Below, piece by piece: positions 1-8,104 of a DNA stretch of 16,411 nt. The DNA lies in NCBI GenBank assembly GCA_937904535.1, contig CALELC010000424.1:1-16411 (forward strand). Reading direction: 5' to 3'. This DNA comes from an uncultured Planctomycetaceae bacterium. Lineage in GTDB: Bacteria; Planctomycetota; Planctomycetia; Pirellulales; Pirellulaceae. The notes below the pieces were generated by a model, which was not told the DNA's origin, searched no databases, and worked only from the letters and a program-made list of their open reading frames with translations. The translations under genes and the position numbers were made by a program. How positions within the stretch are numbered: the stretch's first letter is position 1; each line of letters opens with the position of its first letter.

Positions 1-117
1 AAAAACGCGATGCAATCGCGAGATTTCCTGGTCTGGGGGGAGAAACCGAGTCTCGAACGGGAAGACCAACCGATTGGTCGCTCCCACTGTCATTTCACCT
101 GCTTGTGGTGCACGACC

Positions 118-1725
118 GTGTTTTTCCGAAAATTCGCTAGCTTTTGTCTGCTGGCCACCACGGCCATCAACAGCGCTTCGACCGCTACGGCTCAGCAGAG
201 CACGCGCGGCGGAGTCAATCCGGTCGGCGCCCGCAGCGAGCAAGCCGCTCGTGCTCGTTGGCAGCCGGTACGGACCGTTCAAGCCACCGAGGAACTGCCG
301 ACGCCTCCGGCCGATAGTGCTGGGTCGCAAGTGCAACCGCGGCGTTCCTCCAGCTCGAGCTCTCGGGTTGAGATGCAGAGCCCAGGCGTGGTGATGCAAG
401 ATGCCCACGGCCGCTCGGTGATGATGTCGCAGCCTGAGATCTATCACGAACCGCTCGACGGCGAGATCATCTACGAAGGGGTGCCACTGAGCCAATACAG
501 TGACGTTGGCGTGGTCGGCGAGTACGGCGTGCACTCCTGCGATGGCAGCTGCGAAGGCGGTTGTGACGCGATGGGGGGAAGCTGTGGGCCCGCCGGTTGT
601 GGCCCCTGTGCCAGCGATGTGTGGCGTCCGTGCTTGACGCTCTGCTGGCCCCAGGACGGCTGGGTGTCGTTCGAATACTTGAACTGGTATCAGCGCGGCA
701 TGGACGTGCCTGCCCTGGCGACCACCAGCACCGGCCCGTTGCCCAGTCGTAATCAAGCAGGCGTGCTCGGCGGTCCGACGCGAGTGTTGTTCGGCGGCGA
801 GGAAATGCTCGACGGTGGACTGGACGGCGGACGCCTGCAAATTGGGCTGTGGCTCGATCGCTGCCACACTTGGGCGGCTGTTGGCGAGTTCTTTGAACTC
901 AACAGTGAATCCGAATCGTTCTCGGGCAACACCAACCGCTACCCCGTGCTGGCTCGTCCGTTCTTCAACATCCTGACCGGTGCTGAAGATTCGCAGATCG
1001 TTTCCTATCCGAACTTTGCCACGGGCAGCCTGAGTGCCGAAGTGACCAGCGAGTTGGTCGGCGGTGGTTTCCACCTGCGTCGACAAACCAACAGCAACAC
1101 CGGCTGTGGCCGCGGGCTGCTGTGCGATGGCTGCGAGACCTTCCACAGCCGCACCGACGCGCTGTTCGGATACCGCTATGTGCAGTTGGAAGAGTCGATC
1201 GGTGTGACCGAAAACCTCGTCGGCACCACGGCTGGCGAAAGCTTCCGCATCCACGACAGTTTCCGCACGATGAATCAGTTCAACGGCTTCGACATGGGGA
1301 TGGCCTATAGCCGTCAACGCGGCTGCTGGTCGACTGACCTGTTGGTCAAGCTCGCCATCGGCAACACCCGGCAACGAGTCGACATCAACGGCACCACGTC
1401 GATCGCTGGCGGAGCGGCTCAGACCGGCGGTCTGCTGGCCCAGTCGACCAACATCGGCAGCTACTCACGTGATCAGTTCAGCGTGCTGCCGGAGCTGGGA
1501 GCCAGTGTCGGCTATCAGCTGACACACAACCTGCAACTGAAGGTCGGCTACACGCTGATCTACTGGTCGAGCGTCGTTCGCCCCGGCGATCACATCGACC
1601 GCGACGTCAACCCGAACCTGTTTCCTCCGGCCGTGGTCGGCGGAGCGGCTCGGCCACACTTCGACTTCGACGAGTCGAGTTACTGGGTCCAGGGTGTGAA
1701 CCTCGGGGCGGTCTACACCTGGTAA
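118..1725 (+). CDS. BBP7 family outer membrane beta-barrel protein
   Basis: Secreted protein of the planctomycete BBP7 (beta-barrel protein) family, presumably inserted in the outer membrane; its substrate or function is unknown. I chose the GTG at 118 because the protein then opens with a clean signal peptide (VFFRKFASFCLLATT, ending STATA before QQ, residues 1-25). An in-frame ATG at 10 adds 36 residues that do not look like a signal. Residues about 26-140 are Ser/Pro/Gln-rich and low complexity. Residues 141-176 hold eight cysteines. The barrel domain runs from about 182 (WVSFEYLNWYQRGMDVPAL) to the end, with family-like pieces such as GGPTRVLFGG, GGRLQIGLWLDR and a terminal WVQGVNLGAVYTW. 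The alternating pattern and aromatic C-terminus fit a barrel. No promoter or Shine-Dalgarno is obvious. The family call is from remembered motifs, not a search. Confidence 0.88.
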   Translation: MFFRKFASFCLLATTAINSASTATAQQSTRGGVNPVGARSEQAARARWQPVRTVQATEELPTPPADSAGSQVQPRRSSSSSSRVEMQSPGVVMQDAHGRSVMMSQPEIYHEPLDGEIIYEGVPLSQYSDVGVVGEYGVHSCDGSCEGGCDAMGGSCGPAGCGPCASDVWRPCLTLCWPQDGWVSFEYLNWYQRGMDVPALATTSTGPLPSRNQAGVLGGPTRVLFGGEEMLDGGLDGGRLQIGLWLDRCHTWAAVGEFFELNSESESFSGNTNRYPVLARPFFNILTGAEDSQIVSYPNFATGSLSAEVTSELVGGGFHLRRQTNSNTGCGRGLLCDGCETFHSRTDALFGYRYVQLEESIGVTENLVGTTAGESFRIHDSFRTMNQFNGFDMGMAYSRQRGCWSTDLLVKLAIGNTRQRVDINGTTSIAGGAAQTGGLLAQSTNIGSYSRDQFSVLPELGASVGYQLTHNLQLKVGYTLIYWSSVVRPGDHIDRDVNPNLFPPAVVGGAARPHFDFDESSYWVQGVNLGAVYTW

Positions 1726-1762
1726 CGCGGCCCAGCCGCCGCGAGCTGCGGGGGAAGGCAGC

Positions 1763-1934
1763 GGGAGCCGGTGGAAAGTCGGGGGCTGGTGGCAGGCTGA
1801 GGCCTGGGAGCCGGTGGAAACTGTGGGGCCGGTGGAAGGCTTGGATTCGGGAGCCGGTGGAAAGACGGGAGCTGGTGGCAAGCCGAGGGCTGGGAGCCGG
1901 TGGATCAGTGGGGCGAGTTGGGACTGCAGGACGA
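1763..1934. repeat. G-rich tandem repeat, four copies, 43-bp period
   Basis: The 15-bp core gggagccggtggaaa occurs at 1763, 1806 and 1849 and, as gggagccggtgga, at 1892: exactly 43 bp apart each time. Inside each unit a degenerate half-copy follows about 20 bp later (gggggctggtggcag at 1781, ggggccggtggaagg at 1825, gggagctggtggcaa at 1867). Because 43 is not a multiple of three, successive copies fall in different frames on either strand, so this is not a repeated protein segment. A partial copy, gggagccggtg, appears at 6628-6638 beyond the next gene. Confidence 0.85.
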
Positions 1935-1992
1935 GGGCCGGGGGGGAAACGGCCGGGCACCGCCGGTGCTCGGACGAATCACGTCCCAGTCC

Positions 1993-2027
1993 AGCAGCCC
2001 CAGCAGTCAGTTTAGCAGCCCCAGCAG
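1993..2027. repeat. 14-bp direct repeat pair
   Basis: The sequence agcagccccagcag is found at 1993-2006 and again at 2014-2027, 21 bp apart, in the leader region of the SdrD/DUF11 gene. No function is evident; it may be simple slippage of CAG/CCC-rich sequence. Confidence 0.6.
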
Positions 2028-2303
2028 CAAGACAATCTGCCTCGTTTTGGACCTCCCACTGGCTCTCGCGAGCGCTGGGTGGGGTCCTTTTCAAGCCGCT
2101 GGTAGCAGCGGTGAAGTCAATTTGGTCTTGGCAAGAAATGCCCGAAGCGACGGTGGAGTCGTTCCGATCTTGGGCAAAAAACGGGCGGCAGCGGTTTGTC
2201 GCCAAAGAACTCTGTTGATGGTCGTAGCGATCATCCGATGAATGACAACAGCAGATGCGCTCCGAGTGCCGCTGCTTACGAATCTTCTGCGTGGAACCAA
2301 GCG

Positions 2304-5300
2304 ATGTTTCGATCACTACTTCAACGACTTGCTCCATCCACCCCAGCCCAACGCCGTAAGCCGCTTCGCCGCCGGCTGGGAATCGAAACATTGGCCAAGC
2401 GAGAACTGCTTGCCGCAGACCTGGGTTCCGTCGCTGGCACTGTCTACATCGATCTGGCTGGCAACGGCCTGACCCCCGATGACACTCGGCTGGAATCGGT
2501 CGAAGTCCGGCTCTACCGTGACGGCGGCGACGGTGTATTCGGCGGCGACGACACGCTGGTCGACTCGGTCTTCTCGGCCCCGCTGAGCAGCGACACCCCG
2601 GGTGAGTTTCTGTTCCGCGGTCTCAGCCCAGGGCTGTACTACGTCGAACAGGACGCCGCGACGACGCCGGACGGCTTGTTTGTGCCCGATCCGGTTGCGG
2701 TCACCGTCGTTGATCACGAAGGCCGCCGCGTGCAAACGATCGACGCGTTTGATCAGACGCCGCTCAATCTCAATGCCACGCCCGACGATCCCTATCTCAC
2801 CGATATCAGCGCCGCCCCCGATGCGATCGGCGGTGTCCGCAAGGCGGAACTGACGCATCTGTCTGGCCCGTCAAGCGTGCAGATGTTTGTCGACGTCATC
2901 AACTCGGAGTTCGCGCTCAGTTCCACCGTCGGCACGTTCGGATTGGGCGTCATTCGTTATGACGGCAACGACAGCACGATCGAGCTGGATCCCGAGGGAC
3001 TCGGTGGTGCGAACCTGAGTGCCAGCGACCCGCTGGCCGGAATCGTCCTGGAGATTTTCACCGATCACCTCGGCAACTCGTTCGACCTGAACATCTACAG
3101 CGACGCGAACAACTACTCGACCATCAACGTCCCTTACCCGGCCGAATCGCTCAATAACGTTTACCGGCTGTTCGTGCCGTTCACCGAGTTCGTGCAAGGT
3201 ACCGGGGCCAGTGGTGAAGCCGACTTTACCGATGTCGGGGCCATCGAACTGCTGCTTCAGAACGCACCGAACCAAGACGTCCGGGTCACCATTTTTGAAT
3301 CCCGCCAGTCGTCCGAAGCCGTCGTTGTTGACCTGCAAAACTTTCAGCCGATCACGCTCGGCAACCAGGTGTTCCTCGACCAGAACAACAACGGCGTGTT
3401 CGATCCCGCCACTGAGTCGGGCATTGCAGGGGTAGACATCGAGTTGTACCGGCTCAGCGCCCTGGGCGATGTCGTCAATCCGCAGACGCAAACACCGATC
3501 GCCACGACCACTACCGACGCCAACGGGAACTACCAGTTCACCAACCTGGAGCCCGGCTTCTATGCCGCGGTAATCCCCGGACGGGAATTTGATGCCGAGG
3601 ATGGTTCGGCAGGTGCCGGCACACTCGTTGGTTTCACCGTCAGCGATCCTGCTGTGCCGACCGCCGGTGCCAATGCTGGGGTGGACAACGACGCCGACGG
3701 CCGAGCGGTCGCGGGACAACTGTACGTGATCACCGAAACGTTCCAGCTCGTTTCCAGCGGTGATCTGAGCGAGATCGTGACGGTCAATAACACCGTCGAC
3801 TTCGGCTTGGTCGGCACCGCTGACCTGGAAATCCAGAAGTCATTCGTGTCGCTGGATGTCAACGGCAGCACGCGGACCGCGACGTTCCGAGTTGACGTCA
3901 CCAACAACGGTCTGCAGGACGCGACCGGCATCTCCGTGGCCGACATTCTGCCCGCCGGCCTGACGTTCAACTCCATCGGTTCGGTCGCTGATCCGAGCGT
4001 ACCGCCCACCGGCGTTACCAATACCAGCGTCGATGGCAGCACCGTGACGTTCGATCTGACCGATCTGGCCAACGGCGAGAGCCTGTCGTTCCTGATCATT
4101 GTGGATGTTGCTGATGGCGCCACCGGCGACCGGGTCAACACGGTGACGGTCAGCGGCGATCAAGGCGATGCGGTCCCCGACAATAACACCAGCAGCGCCA
4201 CCGTCGCACTGCCGGCAACGGATCTGAGCATCACGAAAACGGCCGAGACTCCCAACGGCACGCCCGTTACCGCAGGCAGCCTGTCCAGTGGCGATACCTT
4301 CGTTTACCGCTTGGTCATCAACAACTCGGGACCGGATGGAGCGACGGGCGTGTCGGTCGTCGACACCCTGCCCGCCGACGTGACGTTCGTCAGCGCGGCG
4401 ATCAACGGTGGGGCAGCCGGTGAAGGAATTACCTTCGATCCCGCCACTCGCACCTTGACCGCAACCATCGGCAATATCGCCAACGGCGGTTCCGCTGTCG
4501 TGCTGATCACTGCCACGGTCAACGCGGGTGCTTCGCCGACGTTTAGCAACACGGCCACGGTCAGCAATACGCCTTCGACCGACCCGGATTCCAGCAATAA
4601 CACGGCGACGGTCGAAACTTCGCTTACCAACGAAGTCGACCTGGCCATTCAGAAGACCGTCGTCAGCCAAGGGACTCCGGCCCTCGGTGGCACGGTGACC
4701 TATCAAATCACGGTGACCAACACCGCCGGTGCAGCCAATGCAAGAGGCTTCAACGTGACCGACACGCTGCCGGCCGGGCTGACGCTCGTCGATGGCAGCT
4801 TTGATGACAACGACAGCGGTGTGACGCTATCCGCCTCCGGTCAAGCTCTCACCTTTACCGGCGTGCCGCTGGGTTCGGGCGAATCGGTGACCTTCACCTT
4901 TGAAGCGCGGATCGCTCAAACCGCTGCCGCCTCGCTGACCAACACCGCCGTGGTCGCGGTCTTTGACGATGGTGTCGTCGCCGACATCGACAGCAACCTC
5001 GATAACAACGAAGACGACGAAACGATCGCACCGACGCGCCAAGTCGACTTGGTCGTGACCAAAGACGACGGCATCGCCGACGGCGAGTACGCCACACCGG
5101 GTGAACAGATCACCTATGTGATTGTGGTCACCAACACCGGCACCAGTGACGCGGTCAACGTCAATGTCACCGACACCTTGCCGCCAGGCGTGGTGGCCAC
5201 CTCGATCACGGTCGATGGCACGCAAGTCACCGACAATAATCCTGATCAAGGCATCCTGTCGTTTGTGCTGCCTTCCGTGCCGACCGGCGTGGAAAACGCC

Positions 5301-6584
5301 GTGACCGTGCTGGTGACCGCGACGATCGGAGCGACCGTCTCGGGCAACATCACCAACACGGTAACGATCAGCGGTGGCGGAGTCGGCGATCCGGCGGAGG
5401 GCAACACCGCCTCCGTAACCACGGAAGTTCGCGCGGAAGTCGATGTCGCGGTCACCAAGACCGCGGCCGCAACGGCAGTCCCCGGCGGCCAAGCGATCAC
5501 CTACACCTTGAAGTTCGTCAACAACGGCCCCAGTGCAGCGACCAACGTGAACGTTGCGGATATGCTGCCCGCAGGCCTGACGCTGCAGTCGGTGACGCTC
5601 GATGGCGTCGCCGTGACCAACACGGGTACCGGCAACAACGTTCAGTTCGTGATCCCACAATTGCTAGCCGGTGAAGCCAACGCTCGCACGGCCGTGATCA
5701 CTGCGATCATCGCCCCGGACGCCACCGGCACCCTGGAAAACACAGTCACGGTGACCGCTAACGGGGACACCAACCCGGCGAACAACACCAGCACGGTGAC
5801 GACGACTCTGACGCCGCTGGCGGATGTCGGCGTGACGAAGACAGCTTCCGCCGCAACCGCTGCTCCCGGAACCCAGTTGACCTACACCATCGTGGTCAGC
5901 AACTCCGGTCCGTCGACTGCCCAGGCCGTGACGGTTACCGACGTGTTGCCCGCCGGGCTGACGTTCGTCAGCGGCACAGGCCCCGGTGGAACACCATTGA
6001 CGGCCAGCGGTCAGACCATCACGGTCAACATCGACTCGCTCGCCCCGGAAGCCACCCAAACGATCACGATCGTGGCGCAGATCAACGCCAACTTCACCGG
6101 CACGATTACCAACCCGGTAACCGTGGCGACGACCACCGACGAAGGCAACAACACGTCGAACAACTCGGCCTCGGCGAGCACTCAAGTAGCGGTGCCGGAC
6201 ACCAATTCGGGATCGCTCTCGGGCCGTGTGTTCCTCGACCGCAACAACAACGGGATCATCGATTCAGGTGAAAATGGTCTCGCCGGGATCACGGTCAACT
6301 TGTTGGCTGCTGGCACCAACACCGTGATCCAGACCACCACGACCGACAGCCAAGGAAACTACCTGTTCGACGAACTGCCGGCGGGCAACTACGACATCAA
6401 GGTCGTGCGACCGCCAGGATTGCTGGACGGACTGGAAAACCCAGGCGATAGCCGGCCGGTAGGGAACCTCGGCGACAGCATCATTCCGAACCTGTCGCTG
6501 ACGATCGGGCAAAGCATCACCTCCAACGACTTCGGGTTGCAGGAAGCACTGAGCAAGCGACGTTTCTTAGCTTCGTCGCCGTGA
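2304..6584 (+). CDS. Large planctomycete extracellular protein: SdrD B-like domains and six DUF11 repeats
   Basis: Predicted 1426-residue exported surface or matrix protein, probably adhesive or structural. Start: ATG at 2304 gives the compact N-terminus MFRSLLQRLAP usual for this class; in-frame ATG 2238 and TTG 2196 are alternatives. Residues 17-39 form the planctomycete extracellular motif, basic then LAKRELLAAD. A SdrD B-like beta-sandwich follows (about 41-117), then a Thr/Ser/Asn-rich beta domain (about 180-335) and a second SdrD B-like domain (about 350-425) with DQNNNGVFD, a likely calcium loop. Six DUF11 repeats start near residues 507, 640, 779, 915, 1047 and 1174 (127-139 residues each), with signatures such as VDLAIQKT, VTNTG and VTDTLPAGLT. 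A last SdrD B-like domain begins near 1303 (DRNNNGIID, DSQGNYLFDELPAGNY). The protein ends LSKRRFLASSP. Large minus-strand open frames inside it are composition shadows. Confidence 0.93.
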   Translation: MFRSLLQRLAPSTPAQRRKPLRRRLGIETLAKRELLAADLGSVAGTVYIDLAGNGLTPDDTRLESVEVRLYRDGGDGVFGGDDTLVDSVFSAPLSSDTPGEFLFRGLSPGLYYVEQDAATTPDGLFVPDPVAVTVVDHEGRRVQTIDAFDQTPLNLNATPDDPYLTDISAAPDAIGGVRKAELTHLSGPSSVQMFVDVINSEFALSSTVGTFGLGVIRYDGNDSTIELDPEGLGGANLSASDPLAGIVLEIFTDHLGNSFDLNIYSDANNYSTINVPYPAESLNNVYRLFVPFTEFVQGTGASGEADFTDVGAIELLLQNAPNQDVRVTIFESRQSSEAVVVDLQNFQPITLGNQVFLDQNNNGVFDPATESGIAGVDIELYRLSALGDVVNPQTQTPIATTTTDANGNYQFTNLEPGFYAAVIPGREFDAEDGSAGAGTLVGFTVSDPAVPTAGANAGVDNDADGRAVAGQLYVITETFQLVSSGDLSEIVTVNNTVDFGLVGTADLEIQKSFVSLDVNGSTRTATFRVDVTNNGLQDATGISVADILPAGLTFNSIGSVADPSVPPTGVTNTSVDGSTVTFDLTDLANGESLSFLIIVDVADGATGDRVNTVTVSGDQGDAVPDNNTSSATVALPATDLSITKTAETPNGTPVTAGSLSSGDTFVYRLVINNSGPDGATGVSVVDTLPADVTFVSAAINGGAAGEGITFDPATRTLTATIGNIANGGSAVVLITATVNAGASPTFSNTATVSNTPSTDPDSSNNTATVETSLTNEVDLAIQKTVVSQGTPALGGTVTYQITVTNTAGAANARGFNVTDTLPAGLTLVDGSFDDNDSGVTLSASGQALTFTGVPLGSGESVTFTFEARIAQTAAASLTNTAVVAVFDDGVVADIDSNLDNNEDDETIAPTRQVDLVVTKDDGIADGEYATPGEQITYVIVVTNTGTSDAVNVNVTDTLPPGVVATSITVDGTQVTDNNPDQGILSFVLPSVPTGVENAVTVLVTATIGATVSGNITNTVTISGGGVGDPAEGNTASVTTEVRAEVDVAVTKTAAATAVPGGQAITYTLKFVNNGPSAATNVNVADMLPAGLTLQSVTLDGVAVTNTGTGNNVQFVIPQLLAGEANARTAVITAIIAPDATGTLENTVTVTANGDTNPANNTSTVTTTLTPLADVGVTKTASAATAAPGTQLTYTIVVSNSGPSTAQAVTVTDVLPAGLTFVSGTGPGGTPLTASGQTITVNIDSLAPEATQTITIVAQINANFTGTITNPVTVATTTDEGNNTSNNSASASTQVAVPDTNSGSLSGRVFLDRNNNGIIDSGENGLAGITVNLLAAGTNTVIQTTTTDSQGNYLFDELPAGNYDIKVVRPPGLLDGLENPGDSRPVGNLGDSIIPNLSLTIGQSITSNDFGLQEALSKRRFLASSP

Positions 6585-6711
6585 TCCCGCTCGCGGGCTG
6601 ATCCGCAGTCGCCGCAGCGCCCTGAACGGGAGCCGGTGTGGATTGCAGGGGCATAAGCTCCGGCGACTGCACACAGCCATGAGCATCACGGTGAACGACT
6701 GAGCAACGATG

Positions 6712-6746
6712 AACGCTCGGCCGCTGGGGGGTGGCCGAGCGTTTTT
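6712..6746 (+). terminator. Rho-independent terminator of the SdrD/DUF11 gene
   Basis: A perfect 11-bp stem, aacgctcggcc (6712-6722) with ggccgagcgtt (6733-6743), encloses a 10-nt G-rich loop and runs into five T residues (6742-6746). It lies 128 bp after the stop codon on the plus strand. Orientation of the T-run assigns it to the plus-strand gene. Confidence 0.85.
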
Positions 6747-6844
6747 GCATTGATATTTAACGACAATTCACCCCCTCCTCGTGCTGTGCGCGCGTACTCA
6801 GTCGCTGCTTCCACAACAACTGCAGTACCCAATCGCTGGCAACT

Positions 6845-6871
6845 CAAAGAGGAGAACCATGGTCCTCTTTG
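6845..6871. repeat. 9-bp inverted repeat
   Basis: caaagagga (6845-6853) and tcctctttg (6863-6871) are exact reverse complements around a 9-nt spacer. There is no T-run on either side. It lies about 95 bp past the stop of the minus-strand aminopeptidase gene, so it could be a 3' end structure for that transcript, but this is weak. Confidence 0.45.
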
Positions 6872-6966
6872 TTCTGAACCGCGCAGCCTACAACAACTGT
6901 CCTCAAGGATTCTGGGCAACTCAGAGTAGCACCCTTGTGGACAATGGTTTTCCAGGGGCTCTGCGT

Positions 6967-8040
6967 CTACCGCGGCGTGAAATCGCATTCGCTGGTCAGC
7001 GACAGGGCGAACTGCGCTAACAACTCGGCGACATGGTGGATGTCATCGAGCGAAATCGTTTCCACGGCCGAGTGCATGTAGCGATTGGGGATTGCGACTA
7101 AACCGGTCGCAACCCCGCCGCCGTGAATCTGCAGCACGTTCGCATCGTTCGGGGTGGCCCGCCCCGTTGCCGCCAATTGATACGGAATCCCGTTCTGCTT
7201 GGCGAGTTCGACTAGCCGCTGCGAGACGCCCGGATTCATGTTCGGACCGCGGAAAATCACCGGCCCGCCGCCCAGCCGAATATCGCCTTGCTGCGTCTTA
7301 TCGATCGTGGGGCAGTCCGACGCATGCGTCACATCGACTGCGATCGCAACCTGCGGATCGATGCTGCCGGCGGCCGTCTTCGCCCCACGCAGCCCGATCT
7401 CTTCCTGCACGGTGCTGACGCTATGCAGGCGACAGGCGAGTCGGCGGCCATCCGATTGCGACGTTGCGCGACGCAGCGCCTCGATCACCGTCCACATCCC
7501 GGTCTTGTTGTCCATCCCGGGACCGCTGACCAAGTTTCCCAGGAGAGGTCGGTACTGCAGGTCCAGGGTGACACAGTCGCCGATGCTTACGGCCCCTTCA
7601 GCGGCCGCTTTGTCACGTGCTCCGATGTCGAGCCACAACTGATCGAGCTGCACCACTTGCTTGCGTTCCAGCTCGTTCAACAAGTGGATCGGCTTACGGC
7701 TGATAACCGCTGGCACCGGCCCTTTGCTGGTCCAGATCGTCATCGACTGGCCGATCAGTTGCTGCGGATCCCAGCCACCGATCGTCTGGGCATAAATGAA
7801 CCCATCGTCGTCGATGTACGTCACCAACATCCCGATCTGATCGCAGTGCCCGGCCAGCAATAACCGCGGTCCCTCGGTCGATCCTGCGGCAGCAATCACA
7901 TTCCCGTGCACGTCGGTGCGCACTGCCGTCGCATGCGGCGTGATGTAATCGCGGACCAGTTTTTGGATCGGTTGTTCGTACCCCGACGGGCTCGGGGTCA
8001 AAATAGCGGAGCGAAAAAACTCGAGGGCGCTGGCTTCCAT
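6967..8040 (-). CDS. M42 family metallo-aminopeptidase
   Basis: Cytoplasmic co-catalytic di-metal aminopeptidase of the M42 (glutamyl aminopeptidase/TET/FrvX) family, removing N-terminal residues from peptides. At 357 residues it is normal family length, with no signal peptide. Expected metal and catalytic residues are visible: H65 and D67 in GHCDQIG, bridging D177 in GPGMDNKTG, catalytic E213 and metal ligand E214 in VQEEIGLRGA, D236 in VDVTHASDCP and H323 in IPNRYMHSAVE. GHCDQIG differs slightly from the common GHMDEIG but keeps both ligands. The start ATG at 8040 lacks a clear Shine-Dalgarno. The gene starts 64 nt after the stop of the symporter gene on the same strand, so co-transcription is plausible. 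Substrate specificity cannot be read from sequence. Confidence 0.95.
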   Translation of the reverse strand: MEASALEFFRSAILTPSPSGYEQPIQKLVRDYITPHATAVRTDVHGNVIAAAGSTEGPRLLLAGHCDQIGMLVTYIDDDGFIYAQTIGGWDPQQLIGQSMTIWTSKGPVPAVISRKPIHLLNELERKQVVQLDQLWLDIGARDKAAAEGAVSIGDCVTLDLQYRPLLGNLVSGPGMDNKTGMWTVIEALRRATSQSDGRRLACRLHSVSTVQEEIGLRGAKTAAGSIDPQVAIAVDVTHASDCPTIDKTQQGDIRLGGGPVIFRGPNMNPGVSQRLVELAKQNGIPYQLAATGRATPNDANVLQIHGGGVATGLVAIPNRYMHSAVETISLDDIHHVAELLAQFALSLTSECDFTPR

Positions 8041-8104
8041 GGCGTACCAAGATCACGGGGAACTGCGAAACAAGAAGCCGCGGATTCTCGCTGATTTTCA
8101 CGGA

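Larger units (their letters stand above)
1726..2303. other. Repeat-bearing intergenic region between the two surface-protein genes
   Basis: About 580 bp separate the beta-barrel gene from the SdrD/DUF11 gene. It holds a G-rich 43-bp tandem repeat (1763-1934) and a pair of 14-bp direct repeats (1993-2027). The rest shows no convincing gene. A 308-codon open frame on the minus strand crosses it but runs into both neighbouring genes and through the repeats. The promoter of the downstream gene probably lies in 2030-2300, but I could not identify -35/-10 boxes. Confidence 0.6.
6585..6966. other. Convergent intergenic region
   Basis: About 380 bp between the convergent SdrD/DUF11 and aminopeptidase genes. 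It contains a partial copy of the upstream 43-bp repeat core (6628-6638), a strong terminator (6712-6746) and a 9-bp inverted repeat (6845-6871). Short open frames here on both strands lack any recognisable protein character. Confidence 0.6.

Noticed and set aside
1763..1934. CRISPR array as an explanation of the repeat
   Set aside because: The units are directly abutting 43-bp tandem copies with degenerate halves, not conserved repeats separated by unique spacers, and no cas genes are present.
1465..2391. 308-codon open frame on the minus strand with FPPAP- and FHRLP-like repeats
   Set aside because: It overlaps the ends of two well-supported plus-strand genes. Its apparent protein repeats come from the 43-bp G-rich DNA repeat, which changes frame at each copy.
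2871..5660. Several long minus-strand open frames (282, 288 and 277 codons) inside the SdrD/DUF11 gene
   Set aside because: The plus strand clearly encodes repeated domains here. The antisense frames are Arg/Gly/Asp-rich and arise from the G/C-ending codons of the real gene.
6781..7020. 79-codon plus-strand open frame in the convergent intergenic region
   Set aside because: Its 3' part overlaps the end of the M42 gene antisense. No family character or ribosome-binding site is visible.
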